In this document: piece after piece, positions 6,974 to 12,999 of the stretch | How positions within the stretch are numbered: the stretch's first letter is position 1 | Layout: each line of letters starts with the position of its first letter | Assembly (NCBI GenBank): GCA_018900975.1 | Contig: JAHIFK010000082.1 | Coordinates: forward strand, 1 to 15,135 | Length of the DNA stretch: 15,135 nucleotides | Direction of reading: 5' to 3' | Source: Methanobacteriota archaeon | GTDB taxonomy: Archaea > Halobacteriota > Methanosarcinia > Methanosarcinales > Methanoperedenaceae | The notes under the pieces: generated by a model | What the model was told of the DNA's origin: nothing | The model's input: only the letters and a program-made list of their open reading frames with translations | Databases searched by the model: none | Position numbers and translations under genes: made by a program

Positions 6974-7372
6974 TTAAATGATCTTTTTCCCTGCGTTAGG
7001 TCCGTACGTGGCCTCGAATATCTCTTTCACATGAAATACCACTGCTGCTTTTCCAGGGAGTTTCTTTGAATCAGCCATCTCTTTCGCGCTTGTGAATTTA
7101 TCGCCCGTGTTCTCGATATCCACGGTCCCTTTTAACTGATATGATCTCTTGGCATCACTGTCATAAACAACAATAGCCATATTCGGATTCTCTTCGAGAT
7201 TCTTCCTTGTTTTGTTAAAGAAGTTATCTACTAAAAGCAGTGTCTCATCATCCAGGATCTTCCACATTGTAACGAATACGACATTGGGCTTTCCCGCTTT
7301 ATCTGCTGTGGCTATGGGCAGGGGTTTTTGTTTTGCGACAATATCCTTTATTTCAGGGGGCATTTTCACCAT
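6974..7372 (-). CDS. Pyridoxamine 5'-phosphate oxidase-like split-barrel protein
   Basis: Small protein of 132 residues with the flavin-binding split beta-barrel pattern. LPIATADKAGKPNVVFVTMWKILDD (18-42 in part) is the first strands and turn. FFNKTRKNLEENPNMAIVVYD (51-71 in part) is the family NKT-R-NL-NP motif at the flavin phosphate. GTVDIENTGDKF follows. Such proteins bind FMN or F420; which cofactor cannot be told. The start is ATG 7372, with GGTGAT at 7383-7378 spaced 5 nt. A minus-strand CCTTTATACCC box at 7415-7405 would start transcription near 7385. The HDAC-like gene follows after 29 nt. Confidence 0.87.
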   Translation of the reverse strand: MVKMPPEIKDIVAKQKPLPIATADKAGKPNVVFVTMWKILDDETLLLVDNFFNKTRKNLEENPNMAIVVYDSDAKRSYQLKGTVDIENTGDKFTSAKEMADSKKLPGKAAVVFHVKEIFEATYGPNAGKKII

Positions 7373-7404
7373 TATTTATCACCGTTTTTCATTAAGTAAG
7401 CTTT

Positions 7405-7415
7405 GGGTATAAAGG
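7405..7415 (-). promoter_or_regulatory. TATA box for the split-barrel/deacetylase pair
   Basis: The minus strand reads CCTTTATACCC, centred about 25 nt before a start site near 7385. That leaves a short leader containing the GGTGAT ribosome binding site (7383-7378). Confidence 0.45.
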
Positions 7416-7473
7416 TTTTGATTCGCTTGCGGGATACCCTGCCAGACCCTGAAAAAAATATAGAGATAAACAA

Positions 7474-7499
7474 CGAACTAATGCGAACTGAAACGAACT
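7474..7499. repeat. Three CGAACT direct repeats at exact 10-bp spacing
   Basis: CGAACT occurs at 7474-7479, 7484-7489 and 7494-7499. The 10-nt period places each copy on the same face of the helix. Complementary elements follow (GGTTCGC near 7511-7517 and GGAGTTGGTCGTT near 7519-7531), so the array can also form an imperfect hairpin. It lies 60-95 bp upstream of the TATA box at 7410. Confidence 0.6.
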
Positions 7500-7541
7500 C
7501 CGGTAGCGTGGGTTCGCAGGAGTTGGTCGTTAATTTTTAGT

Positions 7542-8519
7542 TCACATCTCAATACAGTTATTGATCTGCTCAAGAGCCCGCGCATATACTCCCATTTTAT
7601 TGATATACGCCGCGAGTTTTACCGGACGGTGACCGCTCGGATGGTACACGATGACGGCCTGGGGCGCGCACTGCTCCACCATGCCTATAAGCCCGTTTAC
7701 GTCCATGTGATCGCTGATGCTGATCGTAGGTACTTTATGATCGCGCCTGCATGTCAGGAGATATTTTTTTGTTGCCTTGATGCCGGACAATTTAGCAAGC
7801 GCTGCTATCCGGATCCCGCAATCGTCATCAAGACCGCAAAGCTGCCCCGCGTTCTCCATCAATCCTTCAGTTAGCGAAAGAGATGTCGGGTCCATCCCGA
7901 TCTTTCCAGAATAACCTGATTCACGAAGGAGATGTACAGCCCGCTGGGCTTTCCCGAATGAATAAGCGCCCAGGGCAATGTCGTCATGCTCTTTTACCGC
8001 TTCCCTGAATGCGCCTATGTCATCCTGGAAATGACAGGCCGGGTCATCGTAATCACCGTAGTTCGCCTCCGTAACGAGCAGATCGCATTTGGGCAGGTCT
8101 TTTGCATCTTTCACGTCGCCTGTTACAAGGATCCGTGTCCCAACCTCGTTCTCCCAGAAAAAAGCGGTTGATCCGATCGTATGGTGGGTGGGATACGTCT
8201 TAACATGCACACCTGATATGTCGATGGCATCCCCGATCCTGAATGTACTCCCTGCGAATTTTTTTCCATAAAGGATCTCAAGCGCCCGCGCAGTTTCCTC
8301 TGAGCATACCGAATTTTCACAGAGCATAGCAGATTTTCCGTGGTGGTCTGAATGGGCGTGAGTTATGAGGTAGGCATCAGTAGAATTGCGCAGGTTCGTA
8401 GTATCCACTGCAAACGTGCGATTTTTTTCTGTCTTAAAAGTAAGAGAAATGTGGGGTTTGAAACCTTTACCTGTCCTGTACCTCACAGGCAGAACGCCAA
8501 GGTCATATAAAGGTTTCAA
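7542..8519 (-). CDS. MBL-fold beta-CASP-type exonuclease (COG1236-like)
   Basis: Metallo-beta-lactamase-fold hydrolase of 325 residues, most like the predicted exonucleases of the beta-CASP group that act on RNA or DNA. The zinc motif HAHSDHHG (54-61) is intact, as are THHTIGS (111-117) and LVTGDVKDA with D135. EANYGD, GAYSFGKAQR (184-193), SISDHMD and the terminal VYHPSGH then follow, in the order expected for beta-CASP enzymes. The start is TTG at 8519, with AGAGG about 7 nt before it on the minus strand. It follows the thioredoxin stop by only 9 nt, and its ribosome binding site overlaps that stop, so the two are co-translated. It is shorter than the 400+ residues of CPSF73 homologues. Whether DNA or RNA is the substrate is open. 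Confidence 0.85.
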   Translation of the reverse strand: MKPLYDLGVLPVRYRTGKGFKPHISLTFKTEKNRTFAVDTTNLRNSTDAYLITHAHSDHHGKSAMLCENSVCSEETARALEILYGKKFAGSTFRIGDAIDISGVHVKTYPTHHTIGSTAFFWENEVGTRILVTGDVKDAKDLPKCDLLVTEANYGDYDDPACHFQDDIGAFREAVKEHDDIALGAYSFGKAQRAVHLLRESGYSGKIGMDPTSLSLTEGLMENAGQLCGLDDDCGIRIAALAKLSGIKATKKYLLTCRRDHKVPTISISDHMDVNGLIGMVEQCAPQAVIVYHPSGHRPVKLAAYINKMGVYARALEQINNCIEM

Positions 8520-8528
8520 TAAAACCTC

Positions 8529-8801
8529 TTATTTTAAAGCGGCATTGATATCTGCTTCAAGCACTTTGGCCTGGGTCACGCCGGTATACCGTTTGAACAC
8601 AGCGCCGTCTTTTTCAAGGATGAGGGTTGGTACTGCATGAATGGTGAACTTGGAAGCAAGTTCAAAATTTGTATCTACATCGACTTTCTTGATCTCTATC
8701 TTATCACCGAATTTCTTCTTGATCTCTTCATTGATTGGGTCCTGCATCTTACATGGACCGCACCAATCTGCATAAAAATCTAACAATACGACTTTAGTCA
8801 T
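8529..8801 (-). CDS. Thioredoxin
   Basis: Short thioredoxin of 90 residues carrying out dithiol-disulfide exchange in the cytoplasm. The active site WCGPCK lies near residues 12-17, with LLDFYADWCGPC before it. KKVDVDTNFELASKF follows, then the cis-proline in HAVPTLI, and GVTQAKVLEADI at the end. The start is ATG 8801, because GAGGAGAG stands at proper distance before it and the fold begins right there. An in-frame ATG at 8843 would add 14 residues without homology. The ATG overlaps as ATGA with the stop of a 29-codon cysteine-rich ORF. The beta-CASP nuclease gene starts 9 nt after its stop. Confidence 0.92.
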   Translation of the reverse strand: MTKVVLLDFYADWCGPCKMQDPINEEIKKKFGDKIEIKKVDVDTNFELASKFTIHAVPTLILEKDGAVFKRYTGVTQAKVLEADINAALK

Positions 8802-8887
8802 TTCTTTTCTCTCCTCTGGCAACAGATACTGCATGTCTTGCATTTTTCTTCAACTGGCTTCTTTTTTTCTCTTTTTTCCTCTGACAT
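8798..8887 (-). CDS. 29-aa cysteine-rich small protein coupled to thioredoxin
   Basis: A minus-strand ATG at 8887 opens 29 codons ending TGA at 8800-8798. The product begins MSEEKREKKKPVEEK and then has CKTCSICCQRREKK, giving CxxCxxCC between two very basic stretches. A good ribosome binding site (AGGTGA, 5 nt before ATG) precedes it. Its stop forms an ATGA overlap with the thioredoxin start. Coupling, ribosome binding site and cysteine pattern together argue for a real gene that is too short for usual gene finders. It may bind zinc or an iron-sulfur cluster, or be a thioredoxin client. I know no named family for it. Confidence 0.6.
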   Translation of the reverse strand: MSEEKREKKKPVEEKCKTCSICCQRREKK

Positions 8888-8953
8888 GTATTCACCTGCT
8901 ACAATTCATAATTACTTCATATGGCTTAAATTAATTGCCTTATATCGGAAACA

Positions 8954-9238
8954 TCATCCCATCGAATTTATGAACTCGTCGATCGGTATTGCCATATAGG
9001 TTTCAGTCCTGATAGTGCCGCGAGAAGCCAATTCAATAACAGCTTTTGCCATGATCGTTTCGTTCTGGGCTTCCACTATGTTCAGGAAGTCGAAATTTCC
9101 AAGAACAGCGTACTGCTCAATGACCTTTACACCCATGTTCTTAAGTTCTTCGTTCATTTCTTTGATCCTTGAAGCATTTTTCTTAAGAGTTTTTCCACCC
9201 TCATCTGTCAGTCTGGATATTATAATATATTTACTCAA
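8954..9238 (-). CDS. GYD-domain protein
   Basis: Small ferredoxin-like alpha/beta protein of 94 residues, of the GYD family (COG4274), whose function is not established. It starts SKYIIISRLTDEGGKTLKK, the usual opening of this family. It continues with VIEQYAVLGNFDFLNIVEA, where GNFD replaces the name-giving GYD. RGTIRTETYMAIP is near the end. The start chosen is TTG 9238, because a perfect GGAGGT lies 8 nt upstream (9252-9247) and the family begins at this point. An in-frame ATG at 9274 would place that ribosome binding site inside the gene. It is divergent from the methyltransferase gene, and both promoters lie around 9270-9290. Confidence 0.82.
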   Translation of the reverse strand: MSKYIIISRLTDEGGKTLKKNASRIKEMNEELKNMGVKVIEQYAVLGNFDFLNIVEAQNETIMAKAVIELASRGTIRTETYMAIPIDEFINSMG

Positions 9239-9273
9239 AACACATAACCTCCAGTTCATGTTATTGAGTTTCA

Positions 9274-9287
9274 AGACATATAAATTT
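9274..9287. promoter_or_regulatory. Divergent promoter region between GYD and methyltransferase genes
   Basis: ACATATAAATTTAT is A/T-rich and close to symmetric, so it can serve as a TATA box in both directions. A plus-strand start would fall near 9308, giving a leader of about 40 nt to ATG 9349. A minus-strand start would fall near 9256, just before the GGAGGT of the GYD gene. Confidence 0.4.
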
Positions 9288-9348
9288 ATTCATACCTGTG
9301 GCTATTGTTTCAATAACTATAAAACAGGAAAAAACAATCGTGAACAAC

Positions 9349-10386
9349 ATGATATTATTCGATGATATTGGAAGTTATCCGCTGCCAAAAGATGTAAAAA
9401 AGGAATGGGTGCAAGAAGCTGTAAAGAAAAAAGACCCGAATTTCCTCAACATCATCAAGGATGCAATGAGGCAGAAGATCGATGCAGGCGTGGATGTGCC
9501 CACATATCCCCAGTACCAGGACATGAACGAGCAGTTCCTTGGGATAATCAATGATGATGCAAGTGTAGAAGAGCCGCTTCTTGTACTCAAAGACAGGGCA
9601 AGGATAATGGAGCTTGAAGCCATCGAAGATGTGGGGGCTGAATATTATAAGAATACTGGAAATAAGCTGAATATCAGGGTGTGTGTCACAGGTCCTGTTG
9701 AGCTGTATTTAAAGCAGTTCGGGGGGACTGCGTATACCGACATCCTTAACAACTTCGCTGCCAGCATCGACAGGTTCATAAGTAATTCAATAGACAATGC
9801 AAAAAATTTCAGGATATCAACGATATCGATCGATGAACCCAGTATCGGAATAAATCCCCAGATCATGTTCGGCGACAGCGACCTTATAGCAGCGCTTGAA
9901 AAAGCTTCAAAGACCGCTTCGTCTCATAAAATCGATACAGAGATACATCTCCATTCGCCGCTTCATTATAAGCTGGTATGCAATGTGCCGTCCATAAGCG
10001 TTATCGGCGTTGAATCAGCAGCCAGCCCGTCGTATCTTGATCTTGTTGATAAAAAAGACCTTTCTGACAACGATAAATATCTGAGGATCGGGGTTTCGCG
10101 CACCGATATATTCAATCTGTCGTCTGTGCTTAACGAAAAATATGGTATCAATGTCTGGAAAGAGCCCAAAAGGCTTGAAGAGATAGTCACGGCAATGGAA
10201 ACACCGGAAATCATAGAAAAACGTCTTGAAAAGGCGTATGCGCTATTTGGGGACAGAATAAAATATGCAGGTCCTGACTGCGGCCTTGGCTCATGGCCGA
10301 CACAGGAGATGGCTTTTATGCTGCTTAAAAATACTGGTACAGGAATAAAAGGATTTTTAAAAAAACAAAACAGGGCAACAGTTTAA
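9349..10386 (+). CDS. Core-MetE-type methionine synthase/methyltransferase
   Basis: Cobalamin-independent methionine synthase homologue lacking the N-terminal half of bacterial MetE, 345 residues. Such short archaeal forms make methionine from homocysteine; the Methanothermobacter enzyme takes the methyl from a methylcorrinoid, not from folate. GSYPLP near the N-terminus, SIDEPSIG (from about residue 160), the zinc region EIHLHSP (H200, H202), GVESA with E222 and GPDCGLG with C311 give the MetE barrel layout. The usual HxC motif reads HLH here, so one zinc ligand appears changed. ATG 9349 is chosen because ILFDDIGSYPLP is the family start. GTG at 9298 and 9340 are in-frame alternatives, and no strong ribosome binding site is visible. 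The methyl donor is unknown. Confidence 0.82.
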   Translation: MILFDDIGSYPLPKDVKKEWVQEAVKKKDPNFLNIIKDAMRQKIDAGVDVPTYPQYQDMNEQFLGIINDDASVEEPLLVLKDRARIMELEAIEDVGAEYYKNTGNKLNIRVCVTGPVELYLKQFGGTAYTDILNNFAASIDRFISNSIDNAKNFRISTISIDEPSIGINPQIMFGDSDLIAALEKASKTASSHKIDTEIHLHSPLHYKLVCNVPSISVIGVESAASPSYLDLVDKKDLSDNDKYLRIGVSRTDIFNLSSVLNEKYGINVWKEPKRLEEIVTAMETPEIIEKRLEKAYALFGDRIKYAGPDCGLGSWPTQEMAFMLLKNTGTGIKGFLKKQNRATV

Positions 10387-10391
10387 TAGTT
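10380..10391 (+). promoter_or_regulatory. TATA box for the AAA+ ATPase operon
   Basis: GTTTAATAGTTA is centred about 26 nt before ATG 10413, which has no Shine-Dalgarno. The spacing fits leaderless transcription. The box overlaps the stop of the preceding gene (TAA 10384-10386). Confidence 0.45.
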
Positions 10392-10412
10392 AATTGACAT
10401 TTACTGGTTTCA

Positions 10413-11522
10413 ATGAGAGCAAAACAGCGGGTAAACAATAAAAAGAGTAATAATAGCGGTTCGAGCGCAAAGGGTAATGGCGCTAAAACAGTGACGGTGA
10501 AACCCGCAGGCTACCCTTTAAAAGGTATGTTCCACGAATACCCTGAGACATCTGAACTTGACGTCTTTGAGTTCTACGCGCGTGAGCAGTGGAACGGGTT
10601 AGTTGTTAAAAAAGGCGACTTCCTTTTCGACAGGCGGATGTTCCCGGACTTTGCATTTAAGATCATTGATGTTGACCCTGAGAGCTCGGAGATAGGTATA
10701 AACACTAAATTCATAGTCGAGGAATATGAAGCGGATTTCTTTGTCCCTGAAATAAAATCCGAGATCTCATTTAGTAACATTATCGGGCAGCAAAAAGCTA
10801 AAGATAAATGCAAGCTTATCGAAAAATTCCTATCTAATCCGCGAAAGTTCGGAAAATGGGCTCCAAAGAACATACTGTTCCACGGACCTTCAGGGACCGG
10901 AAAGACCATGATGGCAAAGGCGCTTGCGAATTCCGTGGATGTCCCGCTCCTTGCGGTAAAAGCCACAAAGCTTATAGGTGAGTTCGTGGGCGACGGCGCG
11001 CGCCAGATACACCAGCTTTATGAAAAGGCTGAGGAAGTTTCACCATGTATTATATTTATAGATGAATTCGATGCTGTCGCACTTAACAGGAGTTTCCAGG
11101 AAATAAGAGGGGATGTATCCGAGATAGTCAATGCGATCCTTACAGAGATGGATGGAATCGACGAGAGGGATGGCATCTGCACAATTGCGGCAACGAATAT
11201 GATGATGGCGCTTGACCCTGCTGTCCGAAGTCGCTTTGAAGAAGAAATTGAGTTTACCCTGCCTGCTGAGGAAGAGAGGTATATGATATTGCAGAACTAT
11301 ACGGCCACCTTCCCGGTAAAACTGGCAAAGGATGTTAATCTTCTAAACTTTGCAAAAAAGACAACTGGTTTCTCAGGACGAGACCTTGTGGAAAAGCTGC
11401 TAAAGAACGCGCTTCATAAAGCCATACTTGCAGGCGGAAAAGTTAAGGGCAGGCAATTTGAGGAAGCGTTAACAGAAGCGGTCGGGAAGAAGTCAGAACC
11501 GCCGAAAGGAATGTTCGCATAA
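10413..11522 (+). CDS. Single-domain AAA+ ATPase, probably AMA group
   Basis: CDC48/proteasomal-ATPase-like unfoldase with one AAA domain, 369 residues. After a Lys/Asn/Gly-rich tail (1-28), a beta-rich N-domain (about 30-105) precedes the ATPase. The ATPase has Walker A GPSGTGKT (158-165), Walker B IIFIDEFD (213-220), sensor 1 in AATN (N262), arginine fingers in VRSRF (R272, R274) and sensor 2 in GFSGRD (319-324). The pore-loop region KATKLIGEFVGDGAR is present. The single AAA domain, this N-domain type and the archaeal setting suggest the AMA group described from methanogens and Archaeoglobus, a protein-remodelling ATPase. It lacks a C-terminal HbYX proteasome-docking motif (it ends PPKGMFA). 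The next gene overlaps its stop by one base. Confidence 0.82.
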   Translation: MRAKQRVNNKKSNNSGSSAKGNGAKTVTVKPAGYPLKGMFHEYPETSELDVFEFYAREQWNGLVVKKGDFLFDRRMFPDFAFKIIDVDPESSEIGINTKFIVEEYEADFFVPEIKSEISFSNIIGQQKAKDKCKLIEKFLSNPRKFGKWAPKNILFHGPSGTGKTMMAKALANSVDVPLLAVKATKLIGEFVGDGARQIHQLYEKAEEVSPCIIFIDEFDAVALNRSFQEIRGDVSEIVNAILTEMDGIDERDGICTIAATNMMMALDPAVRSRFEEEIEFTLPAEEERYMILQNYTATFPVKLAKDVNLLNFAKKTTGFSGRDLVEKLLKNALHKAILAGGKVKGRQFEEALTEAVGKKSEPPKGMFA

Positions 11523-12001
11523 TGGCAATTAAGAGCGTCAGCGCCCTTGTGGGTGACCTGAAAGAAAAATATGATAAGAGCAAGGACAGGTCAAGCTGGC
11601 GCGTGCTCCAGGGAATGGACAGGGATCATTATAATACTTTTATTGCAGGCGACAGGAACCTCTGGCAGATCAGATCTGAAGAGGTAATGGCTGGAGAAAT
11701 GGTCGCTGTTGGAATGAGGATCTCGCGAATGGATGAGGAACTTGAGAAGATCATGAAGCAGGGTTCGCCTGTTCCCTTTGGTAATGTGACTCCGCAGCGA
11801 AACAAGCCTTCCATCGTAATGGCAGGGATACAGACATATTCTTCGGATTCATCAAGCCTGCTGGCGAGGGAATTCCTTTCTGGCAAACAGGCTGCGCTTG
11901 AGGAGAAACTAAAAGGTCAGGTCGAGAAGATGAAGGATGATCTGCCTTTTCGGAAGAAGTATAACGAGCATAAGGACAGGTTGAGGAGGGCATACCTGTA
12001 G
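11522..12001 (+). CDS. Hypothetical protein co-operonic with the AAA+ ATPase
   Basis: Not recognised. The product has 159 residues, is soluble, charged and largely helical, with no signal peptide or membrane segment. The N-terminal part contains SALVGDLKEKYDKSKDRSSW and RDHYNTFIAGDRNLWQIRSEEV. A Pro/Ser-rich, probably flexible middle (about 80-112) includes SPVPFGNVTPQRNKPS. The end is a coiled-coil-like helix (about 118-159) rich in Lys and Glu. The start overlaps the ATPase stop in a TAATG, so the two proteins are coupled. That suggests an adaptor, substrate or regulator of the ATPase, which is inference from position alone. A T-run follows directly after the stop. Confidence 0.7.
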   Translation: MAIKSVSALVGDLKEKYDKSKDRSSWRVLQGMDRDHYNTFIAGDRNLWQIRSEEVMAGEMVAVGMRISRMDEELEKIMKQGSPVPFGNVTPQRNKPSIVMAGIQTYSSDSSSLLAREFLSGKQAALEEKLKGQVEKMKDDLPFRKKYNEHKDRLRRAYL

Positions 12002-12014
12002 GGTTATTTTTTTA
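12002..12014 (+). terminator. T-rich terminator after the ATPase operon
   Basis: GGTTATTTTTTTA, with seven T in a row (12007-12013), follows directly behind the stop. Archaeal polymerase terminates at such T-runs without a hairpin. Confidence 0.45.
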
Positions 12015-12060
12015 GACACGGATCAGCGTATATTTCACTTTCAGTCGACATTAGTTTCAT

Positions 12061-12115
12061 GGCGCCGGGGTTGCGACCCCGGACCCCGGTGATGCGCCGC
12101 CGATGGCGGGGTTTA
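12061..12115. repeat. GC-rich hairpin region with a duplicated right arm
   Basis: CCGGGGT (12065-12071), TGCG, ACCCCGG (12076-12082) is a perfect stem-loop. The right arm is repeated at once (12083-12089), so two alternative stems are possible. A second short dyad CGCC...GGCG follows in 12095-12108. It lies between two convergent genes in an otherwise A/T-rich setting. Confidence 0.6.
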
Positions 12116-12156
12116 ACATGAGATCGCGGTTCAGGCATAGGACGGTGCTGGAGATC

Positions 12157-12507
12157 TCATATAACATCAGCAGGATAAAATACATCAATATGCTTCTTTA
12201 GTCCCTGGCTATTAAGCAGCATACCATCGGTAGTTACTAATGGAATATCAAGTATTTTCGCATAAGATGCATGTATTATGTCACTTTCCGATATCCTTGA
12301 ATCAGCCTTCCTGAGTTCTGAATAGATTTTCAAATCATTATTCAAAGGCACAAAATTTTCGAGATTCGTAGATATAATCATATCAATAATAACGTGAAGT
12401 ATTTCTGATTTACGACTGATAAAACTTTTGCACGCTCGCGTATTTTCATCTTTAATTATTGTTCCAAGGAAAATACAACTATCAATAAAAAAGCTATTTT
12501 TTGGCAT
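12157..12507 (-). CDS. PIN-domain (VapC-like) ribonuclease toxin
   Basis: PIN-domain protein of 116 residues; the family cuts RNA with metal bound by acidic residues. FFIDSCIFLG (D9) gives the first catalytic aspartate, SESDIIHASYAKIL the later one, and IPLVTTDGMLL the last. The middle is shorter than in most VapC proteins (about 130 residues). The usual central glutamate is hard to place, so activity is not assured. It starts inside the end of a 47-codon ORF on the same strand (14-nt overlap), which fits an antitoxin-toxin pair. It is convergent with the ATPase operon. Confidence 0.75.
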   Translation of the reverse strand: MPKNSFFIDSCIFLGTIIKDENTRACKSFISRKSEILHVIIDMIISTNLENFVPLNNDLKIYSELRKADSRISESDIIHASYAKILDIPLVTTDGMLLNSQGLKKHIDVFYPADVI

Positions 12508-12637
12508 TTTTTGCAGGTTTTCTATGCAGTATATCTAATGCTGTCTGCCCAGGAAATGCTTCTTCAAAGAGCTTCTCATATCTCTTAAGTCTTTCAGGAT
12601 CATCCCAGAGTCCACCAAACTTATGTTCTTTGCACAT
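12494..12637 (-). CDS. Small antitoxin candidate (47 aa) paired with the PIN toxin
   Basis: A minus-strand ATG at 12637 opens 47 codons ending TAG at 12496-12494. The product contains FGGLWDDPERLKRYEKLFEEAFPG and a basic tail ending KPAKNAKK. The pattern of a short acidic helix plus basic tail is common in small antitoxins that wrap around PIN toxins. The gene overlaps the PIN start by 14 nt. A TAGG lies about 8 nt before the ATG. No DNA-binding AbrB or ribbon-helix-helix fold is obvious, so the exact antitoxin family is not named. Pairing by overlap is the main support. Confidence 0.62.
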   Translation of the reverse strand: MCKEHKFGGLWDDPERLKRYEKLFEEAFPGQTALDILHRKPAKNAKK

Positions 12638-12799
12638 GTTATATACCTACACTTAGGTTTAATGACTTTTCAGGGCTTAATTATTTGCATTGTATGTTTT
12701 TTTCCTGAACTAAAACAGACTAATTTATAAACTATTTTAAATAATTTTGCGGCGCTTCGCATAATCCAAAACAACCAACCGAACAAAAACCAAACCGGA
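12638..12799. other. Gene-free A/T-rich stretch upstream of the antitoxin
   Basis: No coding potential was seen. It should carry the minus-strand promoter of the antitoxin-PIN pair. AATAATTAA at about 12673-12681 is the best box, but this is weak. Confidence 0.35.
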
Positions 12800-12964
12800 G
12801 ATGCATCAGTTTTCTACTCACTTGCCGTTACGTCATGTGTATTAGAGATCACGGCTGCACTTGACCCTGTGTATTATACTTATAGTTGGATATCTGGATG
12901 TGTGACGAATGTCTGGGGATATGAAATATCAACCACAGAGGGCGCAGAGATCACAGAGAGTTAA
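12800..12964 (+). pseudogene. Decayed surface-protein fragment 1
   Basis: In one frame this reads GDASVFYSLAVTSC, then EITAALDPVYYTYSW, and runs into a stop in the CACAGAG repeat. It resembles the carboxypeptidase regulatory-like (beta-sandwich) repeat found in archaeal surface proteins, where DASGFYSLPV and LDPVYY segments recur. There is no start codon, and the frame is lost downstream. The first 30 bases match 13121-13150 at 25 positions, so the two fragments are copies of one domain type. Confidence 0.5.
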
Positions 12965-12999
12965 TGATATTCTCTGTGCCCTCTGTGATCTCTGTGGTT
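12931..12999. repeat. Palindromic CACAGAG repeat element
   Basis: The left arm AACCACAGAG (12931-12940) and right arm CTCTGTGGTT (12990-12999) are exact complements. The interior of each arm is built of 9-nt units of NCACAGAGR type (three per arm, with the middle units in swapped order). The centre is the A/T-rich TTAATGATAT. A related AACCGCAGATTAACGCAGAT segment follows at about 13005-13024. Such CCACAGAG units occur as dispersed intergenic repeats in many prokaryotes. No transposase is encoded here. Confidence 0.7.

Noticed and set aside
7474..7531. CRISPR-like array because of the phased CGAACT repeats.
   Set aside because: Units are only 6 bp with 4-bp gaps; there are no spacers of usual length and no cas genes in the window.
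12931..12999. Inverted repeat as the end of an insertion sequence.
   Set aside because: The arms lie 9 nt apart, no transposase gene is near, and no target-site duplication is visible.
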